From NCBI RefSeq assembly GCF_000004195.4, contig NC_030678.2, positions 93,888,904-93,952,903 on the forward strand: 64,000 nucleotides of DNA, written 5' to 3'. Numbering within the stretch: the stretch's first letter is position 1; the number at the start of each line of letters is the position of its first letter. The stretch comes from Xenopus tropicalis. Its lineage: Eukaryota; Chordata; Amphibia; Anura; Pipidae. This document shows, piece after piece, positions 47,356 to 59,859 of this stretch. The position numbers were made by a program, and so were the translations under genes. The notes under the pieces are model-generated. The model saw nothing but the letters and a program-made list of their open reading frames with translations. It searched no databases and was not told the origin of the DNA.

Positions 47356-47515
47356 GAGTACCGGGGTGAGTCCTTGTGGAGGGTCAGCTTGGCTGGAGTA
47401 CCGGGGAGAGCCCTAAGAGAGGGTCTTCTGGCGAGAGTACCGGGGGGAGCTCCTAGATAGGATCACTTGGCAGGAGTACCGTGGGTAGCCCTTTGAGAGA
47501 GTTTCTTTAAGAGAG
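47356..47515. repeat. 39/40-bp tandem repeat x4
   Basis: Units starting gagtaccg at 47356, 47396, 47435 and 47474, each followed by ggg(t/a/g)gag and an agagaggg-type segment. Diverged between units. Lies between the TATA-like and AATAAA elements of the possible LTR. Confidence 0.75.
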
Positions 47516-48399
47516 TAGTTAAAGGAGAAGTGTCACTGTAAGTATCCATGCACTGTAACCTGAAAGTCCTGCCTGTACTCTCAATAAAGCAAGTTCATCT
47601 GGTTCAATATCACAACCGGTGTCTTGGCTGTTCATATACAGAGGATCCTCAACTGCTTGGTAAGCAGCTACCCCAAGGGAGGGGCAAGGTACTGGGAGTT
47701 GCAGGGAGTCTCTGTCCAAGGAGGACATTAAAGAGTTTCCCAGGGAGGGGAGTTATAGTTCTACCTATACCTACCCTGGGTGGAGGCATGCCCTTCGGTA
47801 ATATTGTACCTGTTTCTCCATAGTAAGCGGTGACTCAGGGCTCCTGTAGCACCAAAAGTAAGCCATTGGATGGCACCAGTAGTAGCACTGTTCCAAAAGT
47901 GGGCTACATATACATATCCCCTTTAAAGGACAAGAAAAGACAAAAAAAAAACAAGGTGGGATTGCAAATGGCACACACTGGTTACCAAACTTGCAAACCT
48001 TTTACCCCAGGCTTATTCAACTCTTATTTAAAAAAGGAACTGGGACCTGGTGCTTTTCTTCAGAACAGAACTGCGTTTTGATTTATTCACCTCAATGGGC
48101 AGCAAAGAGAGAAAAAGAAAAGCGCCACAGGCCTATTTGTTTTTTTACATAATAGGTGATCTGGTCCCAGGGTGAAAGATTAGTGACTTTGGTAACCAAT
48201 GTTTTTGAAATTTTGAAAAAGTGCCACAGTGATATAAAAAATAATATTACCATCCATGCCAAAATTAAGTGCCAAACTGTATAAAGAAATTAATTCTGCC
48301 AGCCCAGTCTGTATGTTTGTCACTCTGATGCCAAAGTAAATATAGTCAGCATGTATATACATCATACTGGTGCAGATATCTCGTGTCTCTTCCTGCCTG

Positions 48400-49362
48400 C
48401 TATCTTTACTTTGATGTCCCAACGTTAAATTAAACCTCTCTAAGACAGAATTCGTTCTCTTTCCCCCATCCAACACCCATAACACCCCAGAAGCATCTAT
48501 CACAGTTAACAGGCCCTTTGCCTTTGGGTTATCTTCGATTCTGCCCTGTCCTTCACTCCTCATATCCAGTCACTTATATCATGTCACTTTCAGAAATATT
48601 TCCAAATTACTATCATTTATCACCCAAGATGCTGCCAAAATTCTAATTCACTCTCTCATCATATCACACCTGGACTACTGTAACTCTATATTAATTGATT
48701 TTCCCCTCCAGAGACTGTCCCCTCTACAGTCTATAATGAATACTGTTGCCAGGCCTCTGCAACCGCTCATCCTCTGCCATGCTATTCTGCCAATCCCTGC
48801 AATGGTTTCTGCTACCATCCAGAACAAAATTCAAAATAATGACCCTCACTTTTAAAGCAGTTCATGACTCTGCCCCATCTTACATCTCGGAACTTATCTC
48901 TGGATACTCCCTAAACCGCTTTCACTCCTCTACTGACCTGCTCCTCAGCACCTCTCTCATTACCTCCTCACACACTCGCATTCAAGACTTTGCAAGGGCT
49001 GCCCCCCTTCTCTGGAATTTGCTCCCACAGTCTGTTTTATTTTCTGCCAATCTTTCTGCCTCTAAAAACATATTTATTTAGAGGAGCTAACCCACATTTA
49101 GTTTAGCATAACTTCAGCAGGCTGCAATACCCTGTGCTACATCTCTCACCATCTTTAGTTCTGATCTTGAACATTCCCACACCTTGTGTCTTCTCTTTAT
49201 AGATTATATGCTGTTTGGGCAGTGTCCTACTTCACCTCTTGTTTCGGTTATTGGTTGCTTTTCCTGTAATCATGTATGTCCAGTGTATAAACCCATTTAT
49301 TGAACAGTGCTGCGGAATATGTTTCCACTTTATAAACACATGTTAATAATAATGAATAATAA
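48400..49362 (+). pseudogene. L2-type LINE 3' end with RT C-terminal relic
   Basis: Broken frames read LNLSKTEFVLFP (about 48430-48465), then KILIHSLIISHLDYCNSI (about 48634-48690) and KFKIMTLTFKAVHDSAPSYI with SELISGYSLNR, and lastly AAPLLWNLLPQSV (about 48997-49035). This is the order seen in L2-clade reverse transcriptases (LNxDKTE, SRLDYCNS, LTFKALHxxAPxYL, LWNSLP). The 3' end has gtgctgcggaatatgttt, ctttataaac and a short aataat tail. 5'-truncated, with several frameshifts, inactive. Confidence 0.82.
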
Positions 49363-50370
49363 GCGGCAGGTTAGGGCTGGGGCACTGAATAGGTTTTTCT
49401 CTTTCTTGTTGCAGTATATCCTGTCTTCAAATATAAATTGGTCCAACTCACACAAACTGGTTTGGATGCTATTTATATTTTTATTTATTAAACCTTTACT
49501 GGCAAAAATATTATTTGCAGCATGAGAAATGAGAACAACATATTTCTAGGTAATATATACAATAAAATTGTTCATTAGTGCAGTGATCACAGTGGGTGAT
49601 TGTTTACACCAAGTGTTGTAATGCCTACAGAGTATCTAGGACATCTTATTGCTGTTCTGAGACCGTAATGAAGTGTTGCATTTTGCATTTATTTTTCATA
49701 TATCTTCAAGCAGCTGGGTCTGCTGCTACTTTTGGCACTAATGAGCCATCTGCCTTGGAAACAAGTCTTTACTCTACATGCATTTCCAAATCTACGTATT
49801 CGTTAATCATGTTATTACTCTGAAGAGTAGGTATTAATGAGGTGGCATTTTGTGGATTAATAGTACACTTCTGGACTAAAAAACAAAGCACAAAAGCAGT
49901 GTTTTTCATGTTTTTTTATCGTACAGCAATAACCAAATCTGTTTCACACTCAATTGGTAATATTCTGAAGATCCATGAGAAAATATACACAGTAGGTAAT
50001 GAAATTTTCATGGACAACAATTTGCTCATCTCCACTCATTGTGCAATCCTCCCAAGTAATATTACATATTTAGCATTCAACCATTATAGATGGATCACTT
50101 ATGTTGGTCTGTATTTTAAATCCTAAATAATTTGCATACAGGTCATAGAGGACATAGAGTCAAGCCTTATTATTACTTGCTGTTGGAGTTTTTCAGTGCA
50201 TACAAATGTAGCCATATTTCCTAGGAGCTGGGACTCATTTAGAAATTCCTATAGCATTCACAGGAATGAGAATTCTCAGCAACGCCGGTGGTCATTGGAC
50301 AAAGCTTTAGTTTTACCCTTACTTGGCCATACACAGTCTGATTTTAGCAGCCAGCATGGCCCCTACAGAC
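49363..50370. other. intergenic, no gene recognised
   Basis: Non-coding. Several 70-95 codon frames (for example 49842-50126) show no family signature. Confidence 0.4.
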
Positions 50371-50372
50371 TG

Positions 50373-50455
50373 TAAAAAGTTTATTGAAAAAACTCCATAT
50401 TGCAGGCTAATATAGAGAACAGAGTACAATATGGAGTTTTTTCAATAAACTTTTT
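50373..50455. repeat. short hairpin repeat
   Basis: aaagtttattgaaaaaactc and catattg (about 50376-50403) are repeated inverted as caatatgg/agttttttcaataaact (about 50427-50452), with a spacer of about 25 bases. Resembles the 45.3-kb fold-back in architecture, though not in sequence. Confidence 0.7.
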
Positions 50456-50459
50456 TTAT

Positions 50460-51530
50460 TTTGCACCAAGTCCCTGAGCGTGTGGCACTCTTGTAGTAGC
50501 TCATTGCTTGACACCCCAGTCCACTCTTATTTTACATACTGTATTTCAAGACTCCTCCCTTGCCTATAATACATTGTAGTTTTCATAGCCTAAGGCCATG
50601 GGCACATTGAGCAGTTTTTATGCAGTCTGAGAGTGGATCTGTGTGTATCTCAAGCTTCTGCTTGAGTTTTCCAGGCCAAGCTTTGTATGGCCATAGCCTA
50701 AGAGCCCATGAATGTAGTCTTATTGTGATCCTTTTTTTTGTTTTGATATTCTGATCCTTGTGCACAAGTTGCGGGCGACAAGTGACTGGTAAGGAGCATG
50801 TGTACTTATTCATGTTTGCATTGGCAAATTGTGTGCAATTTACTTTAAACTGCACCTATATCAACTATTGGCAAAAGGGCTACACCCATACTTTATCATT
50901 TAAAAAACAATTTCTTGTTAGTTTTTACAGGAACATTGAACAACATGTTTTAGGTCCCATTATTAACAAATTCTGTCAGGTGATCCATGCAGTGTCCTAC
51001 AAAAACAGCAACAATTTGTCAACCAGGGATTAATTACAGAGAAAAGGCTGCATCAAACAAAAATAAGTAGAACAGAAATTTGTTTAGACTTGGGCAGAAC
51101 TTTAAAGCCCCTGGCTATTGCCTCATCCTCCTCTCCCCACATCACTTAGCAGACAAAGAAGTTTTTCTTTTGGACTATACATATTACATCAAATTTATTC
51201 TAAGCACCATCTACTGTTTATAAGTGCTTACCTGAATCATCTCTATTCTGCTAGCAGCTAGTGGATGGCGTCTCCTGTTTAAACACAATTATCTTGTTTT
51301 AGTCTGACTACTGATTTCCAGATTGGAATCCCATTTCTTTTGGCTAATGCCTCTTCCCATCCAGAACCTGCTTGCTTTTTCAATTATTGTGTTCCAATGG
51401 TTACTCTGTTTTGTTATCTAAGATAACAGCACAAAATTCCCTTCCCAATGTATCTATTTACCATATAGCATCTAATCAGCTTCTGGATTCAAATTTGAGG
51501 CATTTATGTGGACACATGCAGACATTTTAC
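50460..51530. other. intergenic, no gene recognised
   Basis: Non-coding, nothing recognised. Confidence 0.4.
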
Positions 51531-51534
51531 TTTA

Positions 51535-51733
51535 GGTTGAAGACACATGGGACTACTAGTAGCAGCTACTTGTCAAGGCTTCTAAAATAGACAATGCTGA
51601 TCATTTACTGATAATTGTCTCTATGTGTGTTTTAGCAGAGGAAATTTTCAGTATTCTCTATGGCAGGGTATTTTCTGGAGTTTAGTAGCTGTGAAAAAGT
51701 AGCTGCTACTAGGTGCTCAGTGTGTCTTTACCC
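51535..51733. mobile_element. second copy of the 'gaagacacac' MITE, 199 bp
   Basis: Ends ggttgaagacacatgg and agtgtgtctttaccc, flanked by TTA at 51532-51534 and 51734-51736. The centre is the inverse complement of the centre in the 37634-37833 copy: here ttgtctctatgtgtgtttta, there the complement taaaacacacatagagacaa. The two copies are therefore inserted in opposite orientation. Confidence 0.75.
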
Positions 51734-51789
51734 TTAAAAATAGGCCTTCAGAACTTTTATGAATGCTAATGACAAGCTGTGGGGGCAAT

Positions 51790-51845
51790 GACATAGTTAC
51801 ATAGTTACATAGTTAACTATGTAACTATGTCATGACATGTCATGA
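51790..51845. repeat. palindromic ACATAGTT microsatellite
   Basis: gacatagttacatagttaca followed by tagttaactatgtaactatg: the octamer run meets its own inverse complement at gttaac, then catgacatgtcatgac follows. This octamer is the 3'-terminal repeat of CR1-type LINEs (compare 44325-44345), so it may mark two LINE tails joined head-to-head. Confidence 0.7.
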
Positions 51846-51851
51846 CAAAGG

Positions 51852-51940
51852 AGCGGGACTAGGGGTAGGCAGGAGAGGCTCTTGCCTAGCGCCCCCCAAC
51901 CGTTGCTCCCTAGGCAGCTGCCTACCCCTAGTTCCGCCCA
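51852..51940. repeat. short copy of the 'ccctaggcagctgcc' repeat
   Basis: Inverted ends gcgggactaggggtaggc and gcctacccctagttccgc around a short centre. Same family as 22502-22766 with most of the interior missing. Confidence 0.6.
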
Positions 51941-54615
51941 CCATATTTCTGTTGTCTGCACATAAATATCCCCAAAGATAGGTCTAATTTATCTTCTCTA
52001 TATGTTATCTACTAGTGTATAGAAACAGAAATACAAACAAACATTCCAGATGAATTCAAAGAGATTAATGTATATTTCACCCTATCCCAAATTCCAAGGA
52101 ACAGAGGAAAGAGTTGCTAAGAAATAATGAATAACCCTGGCTTTTTAATATACAGTATGTAGGTTACTACAGGAGTAAATGAAAGATGAGAGAGCAAACC
52201 AATGTTAGGTAACAAATGCTAAAATCCTTGGAATCTTAAAAAGGTTTAACTGATTCATCTACCTATATAACAATACACTACTTTCACTATTATTTTATAA
52301 CCTTGAGTTTAATAATAAACAAGAAATTCGGCATTGCTTAAAAGGAGTAAGAATGCAATATCACCATTACATAAGATTTTTAAGCAGTCTTCTTTACTTG
52401 CTAATCTTTACATTTTTTTAAAGGCACAGATTTAATTGACAAATAAAAACTTTCAGATAGATGAGAGCCACTTTCTTCTGGCTATAGAATTTTAATGTCT
52501 TATATGGAGTGATTAAAAAAAAAGGTCTCTAGCATTACACAGAGGCAAGGCCACTCTGCTATGACAGGGGGTGACTGTCTACAAGAGCCTCCTCCAGGAG
52601 AACCTTAATCTTCATTTTTATTACTCCCCCATCCCATATGCCAAGTTATATAGGGAAATAATAGATAACATGTAGCCATTGACTTTCTATATCTGTCTTG
52701 CTATTTTGTAAAAGGTAGTGATGTAGAGTCCAAAGCCACCCACCAGAGAAGCAATTTAAGCCACTGTAGCCCCAAATGGTCCATTGCAGCTTCCAATTCA
52801 ATCTAGAAAATGCGTTGAGCAAATTTAGGGGTATAGTATGGTACTAAATAATTTGTAATAATTTTTTTTGTATGTCTTGAGAAAGTCCTAGTGTGGCCGA
52901 AACTATTTATTTTTAAAATTTCCAAGTACTGTATATGTGGTAGCAAGATATATAATACAGTATTATCAGTGCAGTGAAACCAGTTCTATTGAGGAGCAAG
53001 GCAACATATTGAGCTTGAATCCACCCCAGTTCATTTATATAATTCTACAGCTGTGGCCAGTAGCCAAAAGCATCATTAAACCTGGGTCAGTGAACTATTT
53101 TATAAAGTCCTCTACACAGTTTTCTTTCTGATTAATAAAGTTAGGGGTTTCCATTATATTGCAGGGGCTCTCATTGCTTCATAGTACAGATGCAGGATAA
53201 ATGAACTGAGAGGAAACTAGTGATTCTATTGAAGTAGCAGTGACTGTAATTATAGCAGACAAGCCTCCCATGCAGTTTAAAGAAAATAAAAATGTTACTT
53301 TGTTACTTTTATGGGAAATTCAAATATGGAATACTTAAAAATACTCACAATTTAATGTCACATAATATAGGATATTTTCTGTTGCATGAGAGATGGAAGG
53401 GATGAAGTTATCAGTCAGTTAATTATAAAACAGCATGAGTGTTTTTCAATTGTGACAGTTTGTGTTTGAGATCTGGGGTTGAAAGTTATATGAATAGTAA
53501 AACTGAATTTAGAATAAATGGGACTTAATCATTTAGTGAAGGAAAGATACAGGACTAGATGTATTAAATGCATCAATATTTAGGAATCATTTTGTCTTTG
53601 GATTTAGTGCTGTTAATCTGTATATGCACACCCTTTCTTGGTTTAAACACTAAAGGCATACCCTATAATGTTTTAAAACCAACAATATTGGATATTTATG
53701 GCTTATCCATATTGTTATGCTTAGTTAATTTGTTTATACTCATAATTTCTATGCTTTCAAAAACTCATATCAGGCCTTGGGCATAGACACAGTTGTTAGA
53801 ATTAAGCATTTTATTTCTGGACTTAAATCTGTTTCATGCATTTTACATACTGAGAGGCAGGATTACATTGCATAATAAAGGACACTACTACAGTGAAATA
53901 AAACCTAAGTCTCAGACCCCAAGAATGATGAAAATCCAAACACATTACAACATTAAAAAATAACTTAATTTGTGTAAGTTTATGATGAACCATTCAAGGG
54001 GTTATAGTACACATTAATCAGCAGGGAATTAGCAGTAGATTTTACAGAAGCTCTTTATCCCAAGAATAAATTCTTTTGTTACTGCTAAATGATATTATAT
54101 CCTCATTTTTTATCTTGAGGAAGATGACCAGATCCAATCCAGTGTAACAGTTCTGCTACACACACACATACCTGTATATATATTGAACCCTATACAGTAT
54201 ATGGTGCTTCAGGACCACTGCAGCCATCTGGTCTGGTCTGCTTTTCTTTTGTTATATGACTGCAGTTATTGTTGGCTAAAATATGCATTTGGCCTCGATA
54301 ACCATACATAGATTGGCACCCCCTTGCTATGAACACAACTAAAATAATGCTGCACAGTTAAAATACCCATAGGCCATTACAGCATAAAACTCTTTAATTA
54401 TAATACAGTAGAAGCTTGAAATAATGAAACATATTGATTGTCATTTATGAAGGCAGTGTGCAGATTGCAATTTTAGGCACAATTTGTCGTGTGCTTTTTA
54501 CCCAATTGTGCCAAAGCAGCGGTTTTAAATGCAAGTACCATTAATGAATGGCAATATTTTGCTTATCAACTGAGGTTGCCCTTAAAAAAATTACCCTAGT
54601 AAGTACATAAAACAG
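51941..54615. other. intergenic, no gene recognised
   Basis: AT-rich, non-coding. The open frame 53568-53786 is hydrophobic but unsupported. Nothing else seen. Confidence 0.45.
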
Positions 54616-54620
54616 GAATA

Positions 54621-54885
54621 CAGGTATAGGGTCTGTTATTTGGACACCTTTTATCCAGAAAGCTCTGAATTATGGGAAAGCCATGTCTCATAGTCGCCAT
54701 TTTAATCTCAAATTCCAAATTTTTTTAAATGGTTCCCTTTTTACTTATAATAATACTACTGTGGATTATAATTAATGTTTAAATATTTTCTTTACTAGAC
54801 TTACGGTAGGATATCCAAATTACAGAAGGATCCCTTATCTGGAAAGCGCCAGGTACTGAGCATTCTGGATAATAGGTCCTATATT
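54621..54885. mobile_element. 'taggtctgttatcc' MITE copy
   Basis: Begins caggtatagggtctgttatt and ends ctggataataggtcctata, an imperfect inverted repeat; the inner segments ccagaaagctctgaattat and ttatctggaaagcgcc also fit the common Xenopus repeat of this type. Partial relatives lie at 61250-61455 and 63355-63415. Non-coding. Confidence 0.65.
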
Positions 54886-54889
54886 TTAG

Positions 54890-55825
54890 AATTTGTATGA
54901 TAATGTTATCCCTAGTCTAGGGAAAAGAGTTTTCCAAAACTCTACTGAGCACCAGGTCTACATTTCATAAAGCATTCTGTACGAATAAGTTCCTCAAAAA
55001 GAAACATGATGTGACAAACCGGAATAGATTTTTATTTTAAAAACAACATTTTGCTGAATTTTTCCCCCCTGTTGAATTATTCTTCACAAAATTCACCTTT
55101 GAAATAAATATTCTTCTGAACTTACAAAGCGCAAGGTTGTATTTGAAGCCAAGCACAGCAGTGCTGCATAAATTGTGCAATTCCTTCAGTGGGGCCTGTA
55201 CCCTGTGGATTCTGTTCTATTCTGTGCAGATGAGTCACATTCTTGTTCATATTATGCATACAGGTGCCTCAATGCTGAGAATGCTCCCTGATCACCATCG
55301 CATTGTGCCATAGGATTCACCACAAAGTGACAGCACATTCATTTCAAAGATCATTTTAAGAAGAATGGAAATATAGATACAATAAGACAGTTAGACCATA
55401 CAATTTCCATTTTCTAATATGTAAGATCACAATGTAATCCTGGCACATTTTGAAAAATAATTATTACAATATAAATATACCCTCTCTAGAGCACTAGGTC
55501 TGGTATAATCTCCTAAGGATATTTTTTTAGACTTTTTGGGTTAGAAAGACCCCTCTTTGGGTTCAACATTGATACGGCTCTTACTTAATAACAAGGCTAC
55601 AGATATAGGGGGATATTGTTGTAATTGGTCATCATAACATAGTTCCAAGAATATCTAGGACAGCAAGAATGTGCCAAACCTCACTCTGCTGAGCTTCCAT
55701 ATATATACAAGTGCAAATGCAAAGTGTTTATTCAAAATCTAAACAGTCACTCTCCTTCATACTGGTGCTGGGGTCTCCACAGTAGGATAGGTCAATAATT
55801 TTGGCTCTTTCATGGCTTGTTATGC
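54890..55825. other. intergenic, no gene recognised
   Basis: Non-coding, nothing recognised. Confidence 0.4.
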
Positions 55826-55831
55826 CCTTAA

Positions 55832-56845
55832 CCCTTTCACTGCCAGCCATTTTGGTCACTTTAGGGGACTTTCCTCGGGGGGCTTTTACTTTACCCAGGA
55901 AAACAATATATCGTTTTTTTCAGGACAACCTAAGCTTTCAAAATATGGTAGAATTTTTGTGTAATTTCAATTCTGTAACAAGATATAGGCTTCTAAATGT
56001 CTAAAAATGAAAAAAAAAAATTTCCATTATATAAACACACATACTAGAAACAAAAATTATTTTATGCACGAATATACAACTGATTTGGAAAGTCCCATGT
56101 GTCCTGAATGTGCCAATACCAAATATATGGGGTTTTATGGAGATTTCTCACTTGTATAGGTCAAAAACTCCCAGCAGTACACTACAAAATTTCCAAAGCA
56201 CTGCTCCAGAAAGCTGAATACTTTAGATTTCAAGGACAAAAATTCCACTAACAGAAGGTTTATCCCAGAAAATTGTACATTTTGGGAAAGAACAGATTCT
56301 GGGGAATCCAGAATAGGCACAACTGTCTGTCTACTCCAAACTATCAAGTCGCAATGCTTTCCTAAAGTTATTGGTTTTTATCAAAATTTGTGAAATTTTT
56401 AAAAAAATCGCTTCAAAGCTTCCAGTCTATAGTATCTTATCTCCTACAGGTCATAAAGTAACCAAATAAAAAATATGATCTATCATTTCTGTCATTTCAG
56501 CTCCTGCAAAATCAACACATTTACATCATTATATGTGGGATAAAGCTAGTAAAAAGTACACTCACCCCAGAAAGTCATATATTTTTAGAACGTACACATT
56601 CCCCCGAATCTATAATGGGTAAACATTTCTTTTTGCTCCAAACTACCAAGCCGTACTTTTTTGAACGCCCGGGGTCCACTGAACAGTTTCATGCCCAATA
56701 TGTATAGGTTTACCTAAGTATGTGGCATGTAAGGGCCCCAATGGGAACATGCCGCCGCTGCAGAGAGTAGCCTTTATCTGCCAACAACGTATGAGACACG
56801 TCGTTGGCAGTTAAAGCCTTTTTCTGCTACGACGCAGAAAAAAGG
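55832..56845. mobile_element. TTAA-flanked element, 1,014 bp, probably piggyBac-like non-autonomous
   Basis: TTAA at 55828-55831 and 56846-56849 with ends ccctttcactgccag and gcagaaaaaagg. The short inverted tip (ccttt) and TTAA target fit piggyBac- or Kolobok-type elements. The right part carries ttggcagttaaagcc and its partner ctgccaacaacgt. No transposase frame is present. Long stretches such as gaaaaaaaaaaatttcc are simple sequence. Confidence 0.55.
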
Positions 56846-56849
56846 TTAA

Positions 56850-57240
56850 AGGAACAGTTCAGTGTAACAATGAAAATGGGTAAAATAGATAGACTGTGCA
56901 AAATAAGTTAGTTAGGCTAAAATGTAATCTAATCTGGAGTGAACAGCTGTCTAATATAACAGAACACTACTTATTCCTTTGTGGCTCTCTAAGCTGTTAG
57001 CAGTCAGTAACCAGTGACTTGAAGGGGAGGGGGTATGTGACATAAATGTTCAGTTAGTTTGTTTTTGTTATGACCCATGTGCCCCACCCTAAAGTCACTG
57101 ACTAACTAAGAGGTTAGAGAGCTTAAAGTAGTCTTCTGGCTATTATGTTAGATATCTACTCACTCCAGCCTTTATAGATTACATTTTTGCCTAACTAACT
57201 ATATTAAAAATATTTTATATTTTACGCACTCTTAAACTGT
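56850..57240. mobile_element. T2/Kolobok-type MITE, right end lost
   Basis: Begins at TTAA (56846-56849) with aggaacagttcagtgtaac, the AGGRR start of T2 elements. Internal arms aaaataagttagttaggc (about 56898) and gcctaactaactatatt (about 57190) are inverted. The expected terminal ...gttcct|TTAA is missing, so the right end is eroded after about 57235. Confidence 0.65.
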
Positions 57241-59495
57241 TGGCACATGGGGAGGTTTTGGATATTTTGACTTTACTTTTAAGTAGTTTGAAACCACCAC
57301 CATTAACTTTCTTAATATTAAAGTATTAAACATTATTTGCTAGACAGTAAAACACAAAAACACAAAACACAAAAACAAATTTGGATTGCACATGCAGCCT
57401 TTTTAAGACCTGTTTAAAGACGAGGGGAATTTTTGTTACCAAAATATAGTAATTACTTTTTCAGGAAGCAACTTTATTAAATTCAATGTATGCTAGTGCT
57501 ATCTATGAAACATACAATATATTATTCGCTGCAGGACAGGTAGCTAAATACACCCAAATGAAAAATTGTTCACACAAAGGAAAACATTTTGCTTTACACA
57601 CATATTTTTAATTACATGCTGTTGTTTCCACCTTTATTTCATTATATTTTAAACATCAAAACAAGAGAAGAAAGCAAGAAAAAAACAACACAGCAAAAAG
57701 CAAGAAAAACACAAGAGGGGTCTGTAGCATAACAAGAGATTAATGTATTTTATTGCATTTACAGGTAAGTGCTTTAAGCTAGCTATAAACAAGCTTGGCT
57801 GCTGAGTTGCCCACAATAATAGAATAGTTATTAGTTCTTTTTAAATATGGGGCAATTGCTATTGCTGCAATTTTGCCTTTATACATCAACTATACAGAGA
57901 GTACCTAAGTTAAAGCCCAAGGCAGAATTTCACTTTTCTATAACAACCTTGCATGCATTTAAAGATCTACCTTGACTTTAGGGGAGTAATAAAATGCCAA
58001 GTTCCAGTGCCTGGTCATAGCAAGTGCAGCAGGTAGAATTCAATAGTCACCTCTTTGAATTCAAACATCTGATTGTTTTCTATGGGTTACTAGACTTGAT
58101 GAATCTCATTCATGACAGTTAAAACAGATTCTGGCACAGGAAAACACATTTTTTATTCAAAATGCACTAGTTAATATCGCTGCTGCGGCAGAATGGGGTT
58201 CGACATATTCTTAATTTCCCAGGTACCCTCAGCCATGTGACTTGTGCTCTGATAAAGTTTAGTCTCTCTTTACTGCTGTACTGCAAAATGGAGTGATATC
58301 ACTCCCCCTTAGCAGCCAATCATCAGAACAATGGGGAGGCAACAGGATAACAGCTCCCCAACATCTGCACTGCTAAAAATGCTCCCATACCCCACCTAGT
58401 GGTAGGTATAAGAATAGCACTCAATAGTCAGTTACACTGAGTAGGAGAAACAATAGCTTATCTTAAAGCTGTTCTATTGTGTAGTGCTGACTCCTTCTGA
58501 AAGCTCACACCCAGGCACAATGCACTGAGATGGCTGCCTACACACCAATATTACATCTAAAAAAAGACATTTGTTGGCTCAAGAACAATATTTAAAATGG
58601 TAGAGTGAATTATTTGCAATGTAAAAAGTGTAATTTAGAAAACAAAGATGACAGATTTTATGTGGCACTATCTGCACATTGCACCAGAGCATGGAGGAAA
58701 GCAAAGCATCCATGACTTACAATGTAATTTAGTTTGCTACCTGCTTGTAATTACTTTTAAACGTCTAACCCTGAATGCCTAATTTTAGATCCTTTTGGAA
58801 TGGTGTAATAGCATCTTCCACCCCTTCCTTCTTCTTTTTTTACTATTTACATACTGAAAAAATAATTTGGGATTTATTTTACCGTTTGCATTCTTTATTT
58901 TGGCTTGTCTGATTGCTTTTTTTCATGCTTTCATGCTCTTTTCATGCCTCCTTGTACTTAATAACATTTTTAGCAATTGGTGCACTCGATAAATTAAAAC
59001 TTAATTTTTATTTTCAGGAATTAGAACATATAAGGAGGTGAACCACAAAACTATTTTTAAAATTAATTGCGTTGATTGGTTGATAATCCAATTTTAGACT
59101 GGGACTCATCTCCTGTTGAACATAGAACTGTTAACCAGTTTATATTTTTATTTTTAATTTTCCACTTTAAAAACCACCCAGCTAGTGAGGTGCTGATGGC
59201 AGATTTTGTAACTAAGATTTTATAAAAGAATATTTCCATGTCAGTGTTGTGCACTGTTCTGAGCTGGAAACCTTCTCTATGTATGTAAAACCGTAGTTAC
59301 AAAATGAACCATCACCACCCCTATAGCTGTGGTTGGGCTAACTCCACGTTAAAAAGTGAAAAAGAAAATAAATAAATAAAAACTGTTTTACAGTTCCTTG
59401 TTCAACAGGAGATAAATGTTGATATTTGTAACCCACATTTATATTGTAAATACATTTATAGCTGTCTAGCTAACTTTAGTTCCTTAAATGCATGA
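57241..59495. other. intergenic, one further repeat, no gene recognised
   Basis: A repeat-like block at about 58140-58560 (ctgctgcggcagaatgg, atggagtgatatcactcccc, agtggtaggtataagaatag) resembles a common Xenopus MITE, borders not resolved. The rest is AT-rich and non-coding. Confidence 0.4.
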
Positions 59496-59502
59496 TTTTT
59501 AG

Positions 59503-59645
59503 GGATGCACCAAATCCAGGATTCTGTTTGGTATTTGGACAGGATTCAGCCTTTTTCTTCAGGAATCTGCCAAACCGAATCTGAATCCAAAAGGTCACAT
59601 GACTTTTTGTTATGTTAGCACAGAAGTGGAAAAATTCTCATTTCA
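59503..59645. mobile_element. left end of an 'agggatgcacc' hAT-type MITE
   Basis: Starts tagggatgcaccaaatccag, then gattctgtttggta, ggattcagcc and ccgaatctgaatcc, a recognisable Xenopus non-autonomous repeat. The right half is absent or displaced: a similar aatcctaataagcatatgct core lies isolated at about 60607. Confidence 0.55.
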
Positions 59646-59859
59646 TTTGTAAAGGACATTAGGCTTATTGGATTAACATGTGTCAAAGGCCTACCCAAAA
59701 GCACCATGCAGCAGCTCCTGTCTGCGACTAACAGCACACAGTGGCTGAAGCCTGGAAGAGGTGGAACGCTGCTGCCTCGGAAGTGATGAGAAGTCTCTGG
59801 CCCCTCCTCCACTGTATATCAGTGGCAGCAGTAGCATGGTGCTAAGGGAGAGCGCAGTC

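Larger units (their letters stand above)
46540..47907 (+). mobile_element. possible solo LTR
   Basis: A block bounded by tgtagggatcccc (starts about 46543) and gtgggctaca (ends about 47907), that is, TGTAG...CTACA ends of Ty3-type style. Inside, in order, are a TATA-like tataaaag (about 47088), a 39-bp tandem repeat and an AATAAA at 47583, which is the promoter/poly(A) order of an LTR. No matching target duplication is visible, there is no internal coding region on either side, and a hAT MITE is inserted in it. Borders are weak; it may instead be an unrelated repeat. Confidence 0.3.
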
